Positions 59,101 to 64,000 of a stretch of DNA of 64,000 nucleotides are shown here, in pieces. The DNA lies in the NCBI GenBank assembly GCA_949357655.1, contig CASHTG010000020.1, forward strand, positions 1,364,001 through 1,428,000, read 5' to 3'. Below the pieces are notes generated by a model. It saw only the letters and a list, made by a program, of their open reading frames with translations. It was not told the DNA's origin and searched no databases. How positions within the stretch are numbered: position 1 is the stretch's first letter; every line of letters starts with the position of its first letter. A program made the position numbers and the translations under genes. Source of the DNA: Parascedosporium putredinis (lineage: Eukaryota; Ascomycota; Sordariomycetes; Microascales; Microascaceae).

Positions 59101-60049
59101 AACATTGGGAGCTTTGCCATCGCGAATGCATTATACCACCTGAAATCCCGGCAAATATTCCCGGCGACGAGAGGGTCCCTCTTTTGACGGATCTAATCAG
59201 GGCGAACAATGCCGAGTTATTTTCATTGGTTGCTCTTCAAGACTTAGACGACGATGAATTGCGCCAAATTTCCAAGATGGTTGGGCGATTTGGCTCAATT
59301 CCCGTTGCTCAGGTGTATCTCGCCCATTTTAAACAGATCAAAAGACGAGAATGACCGATACGGACTTGATGATCCGTGCGGCAATTAACGCCGGCAATAT
59401 CGATATATTTCACTATTGTATGTTTGACAGTACATGTGGGATCATGATTGCGTTTTCTGATGTCCTAGGAAGCATATTCAAATCTTCCGTGGAGGCATTT
59501 CGGGATAACTGGGAACAGTTAGTGGATGAAGAGTCTCAACGTCGTGCAGCGGGGCAGCTCACGCAAGGCATACAACTTATACCGTTCGGACATCGATTCA
59601 CCGCGCTAGATATTCTTGGAGCTTCCACTGCAAGGCCGGAAAATGTTGTGCTTTTGCGTCAAATTTGGGATAGGATTGACCTTGCAGGAACCATGACTAC
59701 AGCCTATCTTGGAAAGGGCCTTCTTAACATTGCTGCAACATGCTGCTCTGTTGAACTAGCGACGTACTTCCTGGATGCAGGGGTACCTGTTGACTACCGA
59801 AAAGGCGACACGTTTCTCACTCCTCTTCATCATGCGACGAGACATGATACAGCCGTCGCAGCCAATTTCATTAGGTTTCTTTTGGAGCAAGGAGCCGACC
59901 CATATGCCTTTTCCGGGTCAGATACATCAAGTATTAGGCGGATCAATGATGAAAAGGGGGCTCAGAATATCTCAAACTGGCTTGGAATGACGTGGGACGA
60001 GCTTGTAGAAGCAACAAAGGCTATCCGGGAAGGTAAAAGAGTAGTCTAG
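56191..60049 (+). CDS. Fungal NLR: DUF7708-like, NACHT, C2H2-like fingers, ankyrin repeats
   Basis: Seven exons: 56191-56727, 56790-57164, 57224-57783, 57836-57941, 57999-58255, 58318-58747, 58796-60049. The helical N-terminal domain has LAKVSPYLDRLREYSGVLD and CLLWGPIKLLLQFA, as in DUF7708. The NACHT follows: splicing joins GIPGAG to KTFLSSMVV, giving an intact Walker A (GIPGAGKT). VFVVIDGLDEIDG is Walker B and SGMFMYARVVL lies in the next helical part. A winged-helix-like region (RRLLGWVGCSP) leads to an insert with zinc-finger pairs (FKCNFFGCFY ... HQNYH; WNCTEAACQFS ... HWELCH) and two ankyrin-like repeats (LLNIAATCCSVELATYFLDA; TPLHHATRHDTAV). Breaks at 56652-56655, near 57455, 58094-58096, near 58877 and 58907, and near 59350 are each one base in a short run. 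Such proteins are candidate non-self receptors or incompatibility factors; that role is inferred. Confidence 0.82.
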
Positions 60050-60216
60050 CCCTCTAGCACACGAATTGCGTTTTCAATCCGACTAAGCCGTGCTCTAAAA
60101 TGGGACAATCTAGGGCCCTTGTAGCGTTCTTGGGAGCTCATGGACGCGGATAGGTTGCGGATCGCAAGGCTTTTCATTAATGTTTCTACGTGTTTTCTAT
60201 CCCGAGTCATAGTCCG
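60050..60216. other. Tail-to-tail gap between NACHT and SNF2 genes
   Basis: Only about 167 bases separate the two stop codons, so the transcripts probably overlap or share terminator sequence. Confidence 0.5.
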
Positions 60217-63200
60217 TCATGCTCCCTGATAGAACCTTTTGGAGTTTCTGGAGATGTTATGAGTTAGTGCGACGTTCCAAGGGAGTACAATTAGTTGCAT
60301 GGCCAAATAGCCGGAACCGCTTCTCACCATCCTTCTCTCCTCCTCAATCTCGTGATGAGATATTTTAGCCGAATCAAATGACCGGCTAACTAGCCTCAAT
60401 TTGTCACGCTGAACCCATTGGATATACTAACAACATGTGAGCCGTGAGGTACCCAAAGACAAGAGGTAGACAATAATTTACATTCTCAATAGTGTCTTTG
60501 ACAATGTATCGCCGCACAGTGACCTCTCGCTCTTGGCCTATGCGGTGAACCCTATTCAACGCCTGGGCTTCCGCCATCGGGTTCCAGTGAGGTTCGAGAA
60601 GGTGGACGTGGTTTCCGGTGACGAGGCTCAATCTAGAAAGGAAACGGTTAGGACAGCAGCGAACATGGGGATAGTAAAAAAACAGCATGCACTAAAATAT
60701 GTGGATTGGGGATTGGGGGTTAGGGTGGACATGGTGGAGGGTTTGGTGTCTCACCCTTCTCCCGCACTTCCGATACTAGCCAACATCACTCTGCATCCTG
60801 AGTTTTGATTGAATATTTTGATTGCACTCTCTCTTTGCAGAAGTGTACTTTGACCGTCCAATCTCTGGAATGAGAGGCCTTCTTTTTGGAGGGCTTCTCC
60901 TACAAGGTCAAGCATCGTGGTCCAGATACTGAAGACAATGCTGTCAACGGGGGTTGATATCAACTCATTAGCCTCACGTTAGGGGCGCACTCGAAGCAAA
61001 GGTGATCGACAAACCTCTTCCCTTGAATTGGCTGCCCATCGACATGGGCTTGTTCGTTGCGTAGATTCTGAAGGAGCGCTCTTAACTTGGAAGAGGGACT
61101 AATAGAGCTGGCACGTTCGAGGGCGATATGAGTTCTCGACACGCGTTCTGAACGATTCGACCTACGCTTCAACCTAGCCTCGGTAGAAGGTTCATTTGGA
61201 AAACCGGTCATCTGAGAGCTCTGTTCGCAGGCTTCACTACCATCGTCGAACCGCGTTAGCATGTCCCAGTCCACGTTGTCGTTCTTTTCCTTCCAACTTT
61301 GTAATGCGGGGTCCGGTAACATCTCTTCTCCGTGATCGCATATTCTTCGGAGGAAATTAATCAAAGTCACGATGTTCCCTCCTCTCGAACCATCCGAGCT
61401 CCGTTTCCTCTGCCTCATCTCGCCCTCATCTGAAAGTCCGGCGGCAAGTTTTGCGGCCCTATCCCTGAAGAAGTTATAAAGGAGTCGTTCATTCGGGTCT
61501 AGGTCTATCTCATCTACTACTTCCGTCTTCTGGGGAGATGCAGTGAGAGTCCACATGACTCTTTCGTTCGGCGGATGCATGTCGCGCGGATAAGATGACC
61601 GATGGAGTCGAAGCATGATGGCTTTTTTGTTTTGATAGGGGAGTGAACCCACTGCTCGAACTGGGATTTCACACAGAGCTGGGGTACCCGAATGAATGAT
61701 ATGAGAGAAAAGAAGTCGGTGAGGGAGTTTCGAATTGGCGTCCCTGTGACGCACCACCGTGACATTGCGTTTAGACGTGTGGCAGCCTGGAAGGTGATGG
61801 AAGATTGGTCGGATAAATGGTGGGCTGCCAATTTCATTAGATCAAGATCAGAAAAGCCGCATTCTAAGTGAACGATGACACAATGCTCACCCTCATCTAA
61901 AACCACGCGGCGCCATTTTCGCAAGAAGAGGGCATTTCCATTCTTCTCCTTTTCGGATCGCATTGTTTCGTATGTTGTTAGAACGACATCAGCTTCAATA
62001 AAGTAGCTACTCTGACTTGAGCGACCTGGTCCGTGGTAAACTGCCAACCGAAGCTGTCTGGGACGAATATGCCTAGAAGGTCACACATCAGATCTATCCG
62101 TGCTTCAGGGAATCTTCAGGGCATGTAGTTCTTACGTTGATATTTGCCTCTTCCACTCTGGGATTACTGGTGAAATCTTCGTGAGTTGACCTTCAATATG
62201 GAGTAGAAATGGGGGACTCACTCGACTTTGGAGTGACTATCAATGTTGCGTGAGCGTCTTGAGGCGACTTGACGCTGCTTGCGTCGAGCGAAGCGCATAT
62301 CAGAGCCAGAACTGTCAACGTCTTTCCAAGGCCCATATCCTTTCGCGTATCTAACTTAGTCCAAGAACTGAGATGCAGTGACAATGGCTCGCTTACATCC
62401 GCAAGTATACCTCCGCTAACGGGAGGTGGACTGACTTCAACAGATCCCGTAATTTTATGGCGGTATCTATTACATTTGGTTAATTCGCGGAGGTAGTTAA
62501 TACAGACCTACTTAGAGGCAAACATAGAAGGTACCTCGAAGTTCCGCTGGAATCAGGAATCCTGTTCCATAGGGATGGAAACCCGGTAGTTTCCAGTATC
62601 CCGGACTCTTTTTCAACCATCAGAGAGAGGGCGGCGAGTTGATGACTGTAGCACCAACCTGGTCAGCAGACACGTTCTATTTCGCATGTAACCGAGGCTA
62701 GGCACTAGTCCCAGCTTGAAACAGAGCGAATGAACTTCAACTGACGATTTCAAGGTGGATTTAAGCCTAGAGCTTGGATTTGTAGCCGTGGATTCACTCG
62801 GGTTTCCAGCGGAGTCAAAAGTCTCATCAATCGGGCCATCTGCACTTCGTCGAACAGCCCATCCCGGTTCATATCTTCCTCCTTAGAATCTTTGAGATGT
62901 GACAGAAGTATCGGCTTAGGCATAACACCTCCTGGTCGAACAAAGTAGTGGGGATTCCAATATTCAATACCCCAGCGACATTCAGAGGTGTAAGGATGCT
63001 GGAAGTGAAACCCTGCATCTGACAGGGCCTTGCTTACTCCTTGCATCTGGGACTTGCAACCATGTACTGTGATTCTTAGAGTGCAGGCGCTACCAGAACT
63101 CACCTGTTTTGTGGACTTTTGTTTCCCCTTCTTAACCTTGGATCTGTCGCCATCCCCGGGCGAGGCTGGTGCCACCAGATTGCCGGAGTATTCGATATTG

Positions 63201-64000
63201 AATCTATCCCGAAGCTTGGGAAATACTTGGTTGTTGAGAATGCCAGCATATGCCTTAGAGTCTTCGAAGACGATTTTCGTTTGACCACCCCAAGATATCA
63301 AAGCCACAGGTGCTGTCCTGACCCCGCTCTTACCCTCCCACCTGCTGTTGATTTCAACCGTTACCTTTTAGGGTGTTAGCAATATACGGCACTAGAAAGA
63401 GGGGAGGGTATCGAGTGACCTTACCACTCCAAAACAAACGTCAATCTCGGGGTCATTGCGATACCTGGCTCAGAGGAGTTGGTAGAAGCAATTTCAACAG
63501 ACGCTGGCACTACGGTTAGCTGTTAGGCTTCAACAAATGAGTAGTATTCCCTCTATAATCCTACCTTGTGAAATATTATCCCGGTCCAGGGTTCCGTCCA
63601 TAGAGGCCTCGTTGGGCGTCCAAGTTACCGGCTCGGTTATGGCGACTCCAACCGAAACCTCTCGGATCGCCGAGGATATAGTACACATCTCACCGCGTGG
63701 ATATGGTGAAGTACCCGTAGCCACGGCAGTTGGGTGCAGTTCCCTTCCTTCGAAATCATATGCCGTTACCAAGGCTTTTGAGGATCTTCCGGTATGTCGA
63801 GACCCCAAGAATATTGATCCACCACATCTACCATGGCCGAGTCCAGATTTTCTTGCTCATGGAAACAAAAACTGGACGCGCATGGCTCAATGCTGTTCAT
63901 ATCCGCGTACCAGTCCGTCCCCGGAGCCCCGATCGCGCCCTGCGCCCAATCCCATGACGACCTGGTGCTGGCTAGCGCTTGGCTGGCAACAAATTCGGTA
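60217..64000 (-). CDS. SNF2-family ATPase, HLTF/Rad5-like, without visible RING (5' end outside window)
   Basis: The N-terminus lies beyond the right edge. Reading leftward through about ten exons: an N-terminal region (DFEGRELHPTAVATG; DPEIDVCFGV; TKIVFEDSKAYAGILNNQVF), then HQLAALSLMVEKESGILETT. Splicing gives GGILADDMGLGKTLTVLALI (Walker A), LIVTPKS, AVYHGPGR and VVLDE joined to AHHLSDQ, a DEAH box. SRWCVTGTPIRNSLTDFFSL, LINFLRRICDHGEEMLPD, SIVFSIWTTMLDLVGEAL, SFQRLDGQSTLLQRE, VMLASIGSAGEG, LLEPHWNPMAEAQALNRVHR and IGQEREVTVRRYIVKDTIEN complete both helicase lobes. HLTF and Rad5 carry a RING between the lobes; here the linker shows isolated cysteines but no C3HC4. Breaks near 63773, 62755 and 61532-61535 are single-base. 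Likely a chromatin remodeller or DNA translocase; the target is unknown. Confidence 0.85.

Noticed and set aside
60217..64000. Presence of a RING finger in the SNF2 protein
   Set aside because: CFECAPN near 61000 looked like a Cys pair, but it lies within an intron (donor GTTTGT, acceptor ACAG) whose removal gives GKSIVFSIWTTML, the expected helicase sequence.

Overview
The window looks like nuclear DNA of a filamentous ascomycete (Pezizomycotina, probably Sordariomycetes). Introns are short (about 48-80 nt, one of about 340 nt) with GTAAGT/GTATGT donors, CTAAC/CTGAC branch points and AG acceptors. The families fit: fungal STAND/NACHT receptor, Pth11-like rhodopsin-fold receptor, Asp f 2/Pra1-like protein, GH43 galactanase, tannase/feruloyl esterase, DUF4360, 2EXR and YAT-type amino-acid permease. 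I see no tRNA, rRNA, CRISPR array or intact transposon.

Layout. 0-6.5 kb: the 3' end of a bicupin oxalate decarboxylase, then two divergently transcribed paralogous secreted proteins of unknown function. 6.9-15 kb: a 2EXR (F-box-like) protein, a NYN-domain ribonuclease-like protein with CCCH and CCHC zinc fingers, and an acidic coiled-coil protein of unknown function. 15-25 kb: a nutrient-acquisition block with a secreted exo-beta-1,3-galactanase (GH43_24-like), a divergent tannase/feruloyl esterase, a single-pass cell-surface protein and an amino-acid permease. 25-37 kb is gene-poor, followed by a Pth11-like receptor (37.4-38.6 kb) and an Asp f 2/Pra1-like HRXXH protein (42.3-43.4 kb). 45.6-46.5 kb holds a nuclease-fold-like orphan, and 53.5-54.3 kb a DUF4360 secreted protein. 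56-64 kb is a visibly less GC-rich accessory segment: a large NACHT receptor (DUF7708-like domain, NACHT, two C2H2-like fingers, ankyrin repeats) facing an HLTF/Rad5-like SNF2 ATPase that runs off the right edge.

A feature of the whole window is that most multi-exon genes contain one or more single-base frame breaks. Nearly all sit in short runs of one base, and adding or removing one base of the run rejoins the conserved protein. They occur in unrelated genes, while splice sites and catalytic motifs are intact, so I read them as consensus errors of the assembly rather than pseudogenes, and I annotate the genes as real CDS with breaks noted. Gene spans and exon edges were worked out by hand from reading frame, splice consensus and family resemblance; no database search was run.
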